NCBI RefSeq assembly: GCF_011745365.1
Contig: NW_024468909.1
Span: forward strand, 6,882,001-6,946,000
Direction of reading: 5' to 3'
Origin: Cryphonectria parasitica EP155
Taxonomy: Eukaryota > Ascomycota > Sordariomycetes > Diaporthales > Cryphonectriaceae
Length of the DNA: 64,000 nucleotides
In this document: piece by piece, positions 46,217 through 58,000 of the stretch
How the letters are laid out: each line of letters opens with the position of its first letter
Numbering within the stretch: position 1 is the stretch's first letter
Made by a program: the position numbers and the translations under genes
Notes under the pieces: generated by a model
What the model was told of the DNA's origin: nothing
What the model saw: only the letters and a program-made list of their open reading frames with translations
The model's database searches: none

Positions 46217-46252
<36 letters not shown>
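46217..46252. repeat. (CT)n microsatellite
   Basis: About 18 uninterrupted CT dinucleotides. Confidence 0.95.
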
Positions 46253-46257
<5 letters not shown>

Positions 46258-47084
46258 CGTCGTCGGCACGGGAGGATTAGAAGGAAGCAGGGCGAAGTTG
46301 ACAAGTTGAGAGAAAGCCATCGTGTCTGTCTGCCTTGATCATTATCTATGTGCATTGCCCTTTATTTTCTTTCCTTTTTTTGTGACCCGGTCGGTCCGAA
46401 TGGGAATGTCATGTGGGTCGAAAGCGTGTTTGATATAGTACTAAAAACAAAGTCTGGCCTCTCGTCGACAACATCCCCCCTCCCCCTCCTTTTCGGATTT
46501 CTTGGATGATTCCATCAGGGGCTCAACTTTGTCGTCATGGGGGTATAGAAGTGATTACTGTAACTTGTGTTGTCGGACGAGAATGCACCTTGTGGGGGCC
46601 CTCCATGTCAGAGTAAATTCCCGTCCCCACGGCACTGGGCCTGCAGCCGCAGCCGCAGCTGCAGTTTCGTTCCACACGCGAGGCTTCTCACCAGCCTCAT
46701 CTCAAGGCAGCAACTTAGATGTGGTCTAAAATAACAACAATTCCAGACTATAGTCGTAAGCCAGATCCTTGGCGGCACACACTACGTACTTGTCATGCAC
46801 TTGGAGAAACTAGTCCCGTTGAGATGGATTTCCTCCAGATGTGTTTGGGGCCGTGTTCTTATTCGATCGATCATTGGGCTTTTGTTTTATTCTTTTTCTT
46901 TTTCTTGATGCCCTGATCAGGAGTAAGCCTGATGATGACGACAAAGAGGACGAGCATGGTTGTTTTGAATCATTTCTCAATTCCCCCCCCCCCCCCTCCC
47001 CCTCCATCATAATAGTTTACACACACATACACACATGAAAGTATACAATTCTTCCTCAAGTCACAGACCATCATATCGTCATGC

Positions 47085-47252
47085 TCATGCACCACCTCGT
47101 TCAAAGTCAAGCCAGCCAAAGTCCGGCTCCCCTGCAAGAAGGGTGTTCATCTCAGCCTCAAACAGCTCATTGGAGAAGGCCGCCTCGGCGTCTGCGTGGG
47201 ATGGTCCCCCTTCATGTGCCTTCCAGAATGGCCCGGCCCCTCCAGCCATTCC

Positions 47253-47287
<35 letters not shown>

Positions 47288-49281
47288 GCTGCTGCTGCTG
47301 TTGCTGTTGATGTGCTGCCTTGTTATTTTGCGCAGAAGAAGACACTGCAGTGAGCCTTGGGTCGATGACAGCGTCATCCACCACATCCGACAAGTGTATG
47401 CCATCGGACAGGTCCATGTACGCCGACACGGACGCCCTGGCCAGAATAGACGAGGCTGAGGACGAATCGCCAGGGGTGAGCGGGCCGTCGCCCGAGCTGC
47501 TGGCGCTGTCGCTCCCTCCAGACCCTGCTGCTGTTCCTGCGCCTGCTCCTGCTCCCCCAGCAGCGGCGGCGGCGGCGGCGGCGGCGGCAACTGCAGCAAG
47601 AGGCCCGGCGTATTGCTGCAGGCCCTGGTTCCACCTCGTGCTGGTGGGCCAGGCCTTGTGCAGGTCGCCCAGGACCTGCAGACACCGCAGCGACATCTCC
47701 TCAGCCCTGCCCGCGACGCGTGGGCACAGCTGCGGGTACCTCGTCAGGTAGGCGGCGAGCGAGCCACAGATGTACACACAAAAGACGAGGATGGCGGGGA
47801 ACCCCTCGCTGCCGCTGCTGCTGCCGCTGCCGCCGCCATCGCGAGACACGGCGCGCACGGCCGAGAAGGCCTCGATCTGCTCGTACAGCTCGAGCACGTT
47901 GGAGAAGAGCTCGGCCGACATGGTGGCCCAGAAGCCGTCGGGGGCGGTCTTGGTCCTGGGCGAGACGGTGCCGTGCGGGTTGTTGACGCTGAACAGGATC
48001 TCGTCCAGGTAGATGCGCCGCTCCACGATGGCGCTGACGCGCAGCACCATGGACATGCTCAGGTAGGCCAGGTGCATCTGCTCCTCGCGCCAGCCGCGCA
48101 GGTTCCAGAGGGACCACCTGTGCCGCGGCGGGAGGGAGGCCTCGAAGGCCTGCAGCTGCTGGGTGAGGACCTGGTACTCGCTCTCTGGCTCCCAGGGGCA
48201 CGCGCCGCCGGATTTTAGGTCGGAGCGGCATGCGCGCCTTGCTACGTGGCCCCAGAGGTTGTGCGCCTGAATCAGGCTTGCAAAGAGGCATTGGTAGTTG
48301 TTGTTGTTATTTTGCTGCTCCTGTTGCGCTTCTTCTTCTTCTTCTTCTTCTTCTTCTTGTTGTTGTTCATCTCCTATGTCCATTGCCGTTCCCTCATCCT
48401 CCCTTCGCCTCTGTTTCTCTCGTTGTTGTTCCTCTTCCTTGCGAAACGGAGGCGTGCCGGGAAGGGCGGACCTTGCAGCAGGGTGCACCCCAAAGGCAAA
48501 AGCATGCTCGTCGCAGGGGAGCCGGGCGGTGATATCCTCTGGCGGGAAAGGCATGGGCGAGCTGTAGCCGGCCTGCAGGTTCTCCTGGCTGTGGATCATC
48601 CAGAAGGTTCTCCTGGCGGACTCGGCGCGGATGACCTGTTCGGCTGGGGCCCCTGGGGGCAGGGCGTAGGTCTCCTCGCGGTGCAGCTTGAGAATCGAGG
48701 CCATGCGCACGGCGACGCCCATGTCCATGGAGCTGCGGTCCCTCTCGCCGTCGCCCCACTCCGAGATGGCCAGCAGGAAGAAGGCCTGCGTGCGGTCCAG
48801 GGTCGGCCTGTACATGTGCGAAGGAGCCATCGCCCTGGCCATGTGCAAGAAGTTCTCGGTGGCAAGGGTGGAGCCTCCATAGCGGCGGACCAGGCACGGG
48901 GTGAAGCGGGCCGAGATGCTGAGGATGCAGCTGAGGAGGAAGGGGCTGACGGTGTTGAGGTTGCGAGACACGGACTCGAGGAAGATGGACTTGGGGAGGA
49001 AGCCCAGTTGGAAGTAGGACGAGACGAATACCCGGCACCCAGCCACAATTTCCTGGTGTGGTGGGAAGGAGGAGGAGGAGGAGGAGGAGGAGGAGGATGC
49101 GGAGGGAAATGCATCCGGCATCACCGACGGCGCTTGTTGATGTTGGTGGTGGTGTTGTTGTTGTCGGTGGTGGCTGAGACTGACGTGAGCCGGGAGGCTG
49201 TTGTTGTAGAGGTGGTGGTGTGTAGTATTACTCAGAAGAGACGATGATGGGTGGTGAAGGTGGTGAGGATGGTAGCTATTG

Positions 49282-49318
<37 letters not shown>

Positions 49319-49964
49319 TGCTGTTGTTTGTGCCTGTCGTGCTACTGCTATTGCTGTGACGATTGTTTGATCCGGATGACCCAGTCATCGATGCTGCTGA
49401 AAGAAGTTTCGTCCTCCCAGGATCAAGAGGAGAATCAAGAGGAAGGGAGGATCCGGTCGGCAGTCCATGAACCTCAGCAGAGGAGGAAGGGCGCATATGG
49501 TGGTTTCCAACACCGTGCAGCCCAGGTGTGCCTCTAGACGAAGACGAAGACGATACACTTAGCCTGTGTGAGGCTGGTCGCCTGCGAAAGTCTCTGTCGA
49601 CATCCTTCTCTCCCCTCGTTGGAAAGGTACACTCTGCAGCAGCCTTGGCCCCGGAAGAGCGACACGCCTCGCAGGGCGCCTGGCAGTCAGGTCCGTGTAC
49701 ACACTTGGTCCGCAGTCTCCTGCATCGTCGACAAGCCACGGTGCCCCGTCGTCGTGGAGGAGCAGTGGCTGCTGTTGGCGTTGCTACAGCGGCAGTAGAT
49801 GATGGAGGACGAGGAGCAGCTTTGTGATCGCTGGGTGTTGTTGTCGTCGTGGTTGTTGGTGTGACGGGAGACTGGAGGGGGGAAGGGAGCGAGTTGGCCA
49901 CGAGGATGCTCCCGGCCATCTCTGGGGACGAAACCCCTTCCTGAAGTTCTAATTTTGCCCTCAT
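47085..49964 (-). CDS. Zn2Cys6 fungal transcription factor with homopolymer tracts
   Basis: A single exon of 959 aa. The Zn cluster is at residues 78-112: Cys78-x2-Cys81-x6-Cys88-x9-Cys98-x2-Cys101-x10-Cys112, with an extra Cys94. The last loop is longer than the usual 6-8 residues. A Ser/Asn/His-rich region follows. The middle domain (about 310-720) resembles the fungal transcription-factor regulatory domain, with FVSSYFQLGFLPKSIFLES, SARRTFWMIHSQENLQAGY and PMPFPPEDITARLPCDE. Poly-Ser, poly-Glu, poly-Asn, poly-Ala and, near the C-terminus, a ~20-residue poly-Gln tract interrupt it. It is predicted to be a nuclear DNA-binding regulator; I cannot name its pathway. Another in-frame ATG (MAGSIL, residue 16) is an alternative start. 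Confidence 0.88.
47253..47312 (-). repeat. CAA/CAG tract coding poly-Gln
   Basis: About 20 glutamine codons, mostly CAA with CAG at the proximal end (read as TTG/CTG on +), in the C-terminal part of the Zn2Cys6 factor. Likely strain-variable. Confidence 0.9.
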
Positions 49965-52040
49965 GGCTTCTTTTTCTTTTCCTATTTTGCTTTTCTCTCT
50001 TTTTTCCTTGATGACGATATATGAAAGTAAGAAAGAAAGTAAGGAAGTAGAAACAGCAGATGGTAGGAAGGAGAAAAGAACCAGTCAACGAATTACCACC
50101 CACTTTCTTCGAGATGAATAAATTATTACAGTTGAATAAAACAACTAGGTATAGTTGAGAAAACTAGAAAAGAAGAAACGGATTACATGTTCCCATTAAA
50201 GAGAAAGGACGCCCCCCAATTCTGCCCCCCGCGCGAAGGGTTCCCGCAAGTGAAGCCGAACCGGACCGGGAGCAATACTGCGGAGTGATAGAGTCGTCGA
50301 TGGTGGAGACCGCAGGTAACAAGCGGAGCGCCGCCGAGGGCACGTCCATGCGAAAGCAACGATCCGGGGGTGCCACTTAATTTCCCCACAGCGAGGAGAA
50401 GGGAAAGGTTACCCTCCCCATGCCTCCCCCCTCTCTCCTTGTCTATAGACTATCATCGCTTGTCGATCACCGATATCAGGAAGAGGGGGTAGGACGTTAT
50501 CTTGATAGCGAGAAACTGCGTAGTTTGTGCTCACGTAACCTTGAAACTCGACGACATGATTCGTGAGGGTCGGTTCATGATACGAAATAACGCTTGGGGG
50601 GAGACCTTGGAAACCGGAGGCGGCCGGGAGATTTAGTGAAGCCCACATTTAATCAATGACCACATTTATTGATTCATAACCTTGAGGAATCTGCCAGTAA
50701 AAAGAACTGCTTTTATCGACAAGGGCGTGTTTTGGGGTATTTCTATTGTTGCATCGGGGCGGCGGCCTGTCGTCCAACTTGTCTGGTGGTTACATTCTCT
50801 GTCCCTCTCTTTCTTGTTTCCCACACCATGCGTGAATCATTAGTGGCCTCGGTTTCTGGCTGGTCAGAGTAAAGTAGTGGCTAAAGGGCTGACCTTCGTC
50901 CTGTTTCCCCTCCGTGATCGCTTTGATCGCTATCGTACTCCGCGAGTTCATCATCTTATCAACCAAGTTTCTGATTGGCACGCGGGGGCTCTGATTCGAG
51001 CCCGAGGAACCGAGCAAATTGTTTGACTAAGTGCATGACTACTTGAGCCATGGTACACAAGTAAAGGCGTTCGTCATTGGTGATAAGCTCACAGCCAAGA
51101 CATCTCCCGTTTATTCTCGCCGATCCGGCCTCTTGTTGTCTTTTCTCTGTCTATTTCCTGCTCTCTGTCTCTTCTTCTTCTTCTTCTTCTTCTTCTTTTA
51201 CCTCCTCCCCCTCTCTCTCTGTCCGCAACTGCGCAACAACAGGGAATGAGGGAGGAACTGTAAGCTGGGTTCATTCTTATTATGTTCACCACAGCCAGGA
51301 TTGGATCAAAAACCCAGCCAACCGGCTCCACATACCATTCCTGGACCCTCGTCTTCTACCTTGCTTCTCGATCACGAGCTAAGACTCTAGTGCGGAGAAG
51401 AGACAAGCGAGCGACATCGCAACAGTGCTAGGCCAGGTCCATGTCATGTCATTTCTCACCCGCGCCAGGGGATTCTTCAGTTGTTCTGCCAAGAGATTCC
51501 ACACAGCCCTGCGAACTACTGTAGGCACTAACTAAGACCCCAAAGCCAATTCCCAGTTCCCCCCTTGCAACGCCCTGTCAGCTGTCAGCTGAATGGTGGA
51601 ATCAGCATGAGGGCGCCGTTGAAAGTCGTTGACCAGGGAGTAAGAAGTCTCCATCAAACCACATTCACAAAAAAAAAAGGTGAGAGAAACAAGAGGAAGG
51701 ATAGATGATGTGCGAGACTTTGGGGCGAGAGAGAGAGAAAGAGAAGACATGACCTTTTCGAGAGGTTGGGTTATTAGTTATTTTATCATCTCACGAGGTC
51801 TTCCATCTTTCGAGCACACGGATCCTACTATCTACATGTTGGACAAAGAATAAATGCATATGTACAGCATTAAGTCAATTTGCTTAAACTTTGCACAACG
51901 AAGCGAAACTACATAGATCCGTATCTCGGTCGACATCGGAGATCTCCTATCTCCAATCCATTCTTAATAGCTCACGCAGGACGCTATCGCCATGAACCAG
52001 ACCGCCCACCCGTTGTATAGTACTACGCGTACCGCACTAC
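49965..52040. other. 2.1-kb gene-free region
   Basis: Upstream region of the Zn2Cys6 gene and downstream region of the secreted-protein gene. It holds a TTC microsatellite (51172-51197) followed by a CT-rich tract. No gene supported. Confidence 0.5.
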
Positions 52041-55000
52041 TTAAAAGGTGTACTCAGGGATGTCGATGGTACCAATCACCCAGGTAACACCGCCGTCGCT
52101 GGAGCTCATCGAACCAGTGGCTCCTAGGCCCAGGTACAAGGTGTCGATATAGTCAGGGTCCGCACCGCTCAGGACGATCTCGGCATTGATCCACTCTGGT
52201 GTGAACGAACTGGTCAGTAGCGTGTTTCTCCTTTCTTAACTTGGCCCTTTCATATTTGTTCAACGGAGTGGATGCTGTGGCGGAAGCGGCTTGCCGCTGG
52301 AGGCACGGCAGGAACGGAGAGTTCTAAACTGGGTTCTACTGCAATAATTCCTGTACGGGGATTGGTCGAAGGTCACGTGAGGAGGTACCTCCAGAGAACT
52401 ACCCCTGTTCCATAGCGCTTGATGAGGAGGAAAAGGAGGAAAGTGTAGCATCGTGCCTTCCTAATCTGGAAGGAAATCGTAGAAAAGGTAGTTCAGGCAA
52501 GAGCGCTGCAGGCTACAGCGCTGCAGGCAGCGCTGCAGGCAGGGAGGTCCAGGGGATCTCCCCCTGGTAGTTAACTGAAGCTCTTCAAAATGAAGATCTT
52601 GAATAATGCCTTTCAATATAAATAAACTGAAGCTATTCAGATATTTCTGTTAGTTGCTCTTATCATTAGTTCTATTAAGTTTGCTGAATAGCCTGCTACA
52701 GTAAATGCTAGCTATAGTAAGTACTAGCTATATGCCAGCCGAATGTGCCTGCTACATATATATTCACTCACCTTTCTTTCCATCTAATAGAAAAATCTGC
52801 TATGAAATAAACAAATAAACAAACAAACAAACAAACAAATCTACAAACTACTTAGCAGAGCTCTTAAACTATCATTGCTATCAACATCTATTCAAAGTAT
52901 ATTTCAATGAACTTATTGCTTAGCTAAGTCTAGAATACACTCTATTTCAGTATACCTATTATCTCTGCTTATTATGAGTATACTCAATTTCGATGCACTC
53001 TTTACTAGCTTTCGTTACAAGTGCACTTAATTTCAGTATACTCTCTACTAGCTTTCGTTACAAGCGCGCTCTGCTCGAGTATATCTATTACTGCTCTTAA
53101 TTATGAGTGCTCTTTCAATAGATCCTACTAATATTGTGATAATATATAGGCTCAATATATTAGCTGCTATAGGCCAATGCTCATCTAACCCTCCTCGCCC
53201 TCCTGGCAGCAGTGAACAGAATCCTTTCCAGCCCTATCAGGCTGATCAACCTAATATTACCAGCTACAATAGCAATCAGGAAATAATTTACAATTGCAAG
53301 GCTTCCGGAGCTACTCAATGATGCTGCAACTATAGCAAGATCAAGTCTATTGCACGCTTTCAGAAGAAGAAAGGCTGCAGAGAGCCAGCTATCAACTATC
53401 AGAAGTATTGTAATAAACAGAACTTCTTACAGATTTGGTTTCTATGCTATATTCCCCATCCACAGATTTCTAATATTTTGATAGAAAGCATCAAACACTG
53501 TATATCGAGTTCTTTCTGCTATTATCAGGAGAAGCACAGCAGCAGCAGAGCTATTCTTCCCAGAGAATGCTAATTCAGCATTCAGGCTGCTTATAAGGCC
53601 CCTTCATCCTATCCAAGAAGAGATTGTAATTGCACCTAGTTCTCATTCTCTTTCCCCAACCCCTTCTCCTCGAGACTGAGAACGGAGCATTCTACAGGCT
53701 GCTTCTATGAATTAGCTAGGTAAGCAGCTGCCCCTTTCTCCTGCACTTGCTTATTCTTCTGCACCTGCCCTTCCTCTTTCTCAGTCTAGCCTGGATCATC
53801 CCTCTGCTATGAACCAGCTAAGCAGAATATTTCATTGCTGTAATCAGATTGAGAGCTATACACCAGCTGAGCAGCATGCCCATAATCAATGCATACAAGA
53901 TCAGCATTAGCATCGGGTTCAGCGCTGCTAGAGCAAGATTCCTGATCTCACTCCCTCTTCACAGGAATATCTCTTACAGAAGCCTGCTCCAGATAGAAGC
54001 TTAATAATCAGCAGCGCTAGCAATAATAACAAGAATCCATAGTTTGAGTATTCTATCTGCAGCCTTTATTATCATCCCCAACTCTGCTGCTCTAATAAGC
54101 TGAATATCTGCTGTATCTGCTATAATTAGAACAAGGATATCTGGAATAATAATACGCCTATAGTCTGTATTCAATGCAGCAGGGAGCTTCCCTTGGTAGA
54201 CTTTCTATGCTATGAGCAGCATATGAATATCTGCATAAAGTATTCATCTTTTCCTTTCTCTCTATCTGCAGATTCAGCCTTTATACTATCTTCTAGCGCA
54301 GGCCAGCTTATTTAGCTAATATCTGCTGCTTGCTATAAACGCTCTCAAGCCTCTGATCAATCCTTTAATCAGCCAGAAGAGATATCTCAGTTCCTTCAAT
54401 GCAGCGATCCGAGATTTGATAATAATCTTGCGCTGCTTATACTCTAGCCCGAAGAGATAGATCTCATCCAAGCCTTCCAGAGTGCAATAGATGAAGAAGC
54501 TTAATATAAGATCTGCAGCTGCTGTAATTATTGCTAGTTTTGCTTCGAGATTCAATAGAATAGGATCTATAGAGCTTGCTATAAGCTTGATAATAAGAAA
54601 GATGATAAGCTGCTCAACTTCTTCTTGCATGAAAACAGCTTGAGCTTTAGCATGGTTTCTGCTAATCTTTCTGAAGCTATGCAAGTTGAGAAGTAGCTAT
54701 TTGCTCGGGTTTATATCTTTATTGATTGCTATTTGATCCAGGGCTAGCAGTATCGATATAGCAAGCACTGCATCAGCTTTCTTCAAGATATTACTCATCT
54801 CTTCCAACAGCTCCCTCATCTGCTCAAAAAGGCAGATCTCCTAATCCTTCAGCCTTGCAATGCTCAGAATAAGCTTCATGTTATGCAAGCATATAAGAAG
54901 GAAATGAGAGTCCGCTGCAAGGTAGTGGAGATCTGGCTGCAATTCCTTATAGCTAATTATAGCAAATATAGCAATCTCCAGTTGAACTACAAGCAGCTTG

Positions 55001-58000
55001 CTCAGCTACTCAAGAATAAGAATGTGATCAATGAATGTACAATCATTGAGATTAATAATGAAACAGCTGTACTACAGCTATCTAATAACGAGAAGAAGAA
55101 TAAAGAGAAGGCTTTTGAGAAGATTGCTGCTGCTCCTAATGTTATTGCTATCCACTCGAATCTGCACCATCTTTATCAGCAGCTCTCAGGCCGAGATTTG
55201 CAGCTCAAGCAGCTTCCTATGCATCCCGAGAAGCCTTCTATGCAGAATTTCATCAAGATGCTAAGCATCCAGTCCATCTTTTTAAGCAATCTGAATTATC
55301 GTATAGCTCTGTTCAACCTTGCAGTGCCTATGCTTTTTCCAGAAGCTAAAAGCGAGTTTACTAAGCTTCGCATATGCAAGTGTACATTCAAGCAGTAAGC
55401 ATACTATGCAATTCTCTACAAGAATGGATAGTTTGCTTAGTATTCTTGTTTTAACTTTATAGTTTTTAATATACTAATAAGAGCAGATATCAATAAGAAG
55501 AGCAATTTCTTTATTAATTGCTCTAATTATATCTTGCTAACATTTAATACTATTGATATATTCAAGAAGGCTCTTAAGAGAGATGGATCTAAGGCTTGTG
55601 TTATTCTTAACTCTATTATTCGCTCAGCTAATAAGCTAAAGAGCACTTGTTTCTTCTGGAACCAGGCTAGGAACGAGTTGCAATTTCTCTGCTGTGCGCT
55701 CAAGTATCTGCATATCTTCATCACTGCCTCTGCAGCTGATCTGCACTGGGAGTTGCTAGCTCGTATAATGCCACAATATCGAGAGTAGCTATAAGCTGAT
55801 AATAAGAGCAAGATGATCATTATGCATCAAAATCTAAAGAAGAACTCTTATATCGCTGCTTACTACTTTCATATCAGATTTCAGATCTTCTTCAATAAGT
55901 ATCTGTTCAAGAAGTTGAAGATCAAAGCTTACTAGCAGCGCTATGAGTAGCAAGGCTGAGGAAGTACTCATATTCACAGCCTTTACTGAATCAAAGCTAT
56001 AATACAGGCCTCTAATAAGGAATTTCTCAGCAATATCCAGAAAGAAGAGTTTGTAAGAGCTTAAAGCTTTCACATTACTGCCTATAACTCAGAGCCTGCT
56101 CACTAGCTATCCCCTTACAAAGCTAACCCCTTAGCATTCAAGCCTAGCAAGGATATTATATTCAGCATACTTTCTCGCATTATCAACCATATACAGCAAT
56201 ACTAGTGCTCTAAAGCTTACTGCCTCCGCTAGTATAAGCTTCCTGATAGCAAGTAAGCAGAGAACAAGCTCTGCTGCTTCTACTACGAATGCATTCTCTG
56301 CAAGATTGCTGCTATAATTACTGAAATCAATAAGCAGAAGAATCCGCCTTAAAAGGTGTTTAACAGCATTCGAAACAACAGCTGCATAAACAATTATATC
56401 CGGGGCATTACGATAGCCTAGCTAGCTAATACAGATATAGCGCCATGCACTTCTTTGCAAGCTGTAATCAATTACATCGCTAAATACTGCTTCAAAGCTG
56501 AGATAAAGACTTAGCTATACAAGAAAATAATATTCAAGTTGATTTCTAAAATCAATTATGCAAAGCTTATAATATCTCTAATTGCTAAGATAATGAATAA
56601 GCTTCTCTCTGAATAAGACTAGCTAGCTATAAAGATTACTCATCACTTGCTCAGCCTCTCTCTCATTCAGTGCAATCACTAGTTCATCAATATAAATTGC
56701 TATTCACCTAATCAACATAAGAGCTCCCTTGCAGTCCTTAATGCTAATAATCAGATCTGAGATTTCAAGCTTCTCTATTAGAAGTATTATAAGCGCTATA
56801 CTATCTGAGAGAATCTTACATACTTTGATTTTCTCTTCAAGATCAACTATATTAGAGTACAGTAAATATAATTCAGTTCTACAGCTAAGCCTTGAGTTTT
56901 GAACTATTTCCCTTAGTATTCTCTTAAGAGCTTCTTGCCAGACTTCAAAAGCTTTGCTTGCATCAAGCTAATGCTTAACTATTCCTTTAGAAACTACTAT
57001 TATCTCAAGAAGATCGATAGCATATCCTTTCCAATCTTCAGCAAAGCTTTCGAGCACTGCCTTGCTATCTACAATCACCCTAATAACTACTATAGCACAA
57101 CAGAAATAAATGCATTGGAGAAGAGCTTTGAGAAGGATCCTGATGCTGCATAGATGAATCTTAAGGCTGCTGATTGGAATATATTAGCTGCAGAGCTTTC
57201 CAACTGTGCTATTGAGATTAACAATATCGAGATTCTCAGCAACTGCTCTATTGATCTCAACTATAATTGGAGTTCTTATATTGATTGATATTCTAATCTC
57301 TGGAATATGCAAACTAACTTCTGAAAGAATCTTCAAGCTATCTTGCATATTCCAGCATCAGCAGACTAATTACAATCAGAGTTTGCTATCCTGAATCTAA
57401 ATACTTAGCAGCACTTGCTGTATACTATTATTATAGATTACTAGAAGGAATGCTTTGAGCATGATTATTATGGGGATAGCATGATTTGCAATTCAGATTA
57501 TCAGCTTCTATTGTAGGTTAATGAACAAGAGAGCATAGAAAAGTTTTACACGTTGAAGGTTATCACTGCAGCTATGCAGAGAGCTTTGAATAGGTTCGCC
57601 TATCCTTACAAGATAGTTATAAAAGCTGCATCTACTGATATTGCTGCTAATGCTATCAATGGCCAGACAATTCATTCTCTCTATCAGATTCCTGTTACAA
57701 ATATAATAGAGCTTAATAATCTTACTATTAGCAAGGCTACGAATATCTGTAATAAGCTTCGCTATATTGAATACTTCATTATTAATAAGAAGTTAATAAT
57801 CTTATACAAGCTTTTAATATAGATCAACTACTGCTTTCGCTAGATCTTCAAGTGCAATCACATCTTTAGTAGCTGCTATATTATCCTGTTAAGCAATTTC
57901 TATCAGCTATCTCCAGTAATAGCGAAGCCTTTCTTTTCTTACAAGAAAAATCTCTCAAACTTTATAGATAAGGCTAGCTGAATAGCATATCTCGAGTTCA

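Larger units (their letters stand above)
44651..47084. other. 2.4-kb gene-free region
   Basis: Promoter side of bZIP and 3' side of the Zn2Cys6 gene. It contains an ATA/AAT microsatellite (44663-44680), G runs (45127 and 45258), a CT microsatellite (46217-46252) and a C run (46985). No gene supported. Confidence 0.5.

Noticed and set aside
48246..49247. 333-codon + frame opposite the Zn2Cys6 gene
   Set aside because: It is antisense to the regulatory domain and dominated by the complement of repeat tracts.
50980..51010. tRNA-like TTCGA segment
   Set aside because: The flanking bases do not form the 5-bp T stem and no A box lies upstream.
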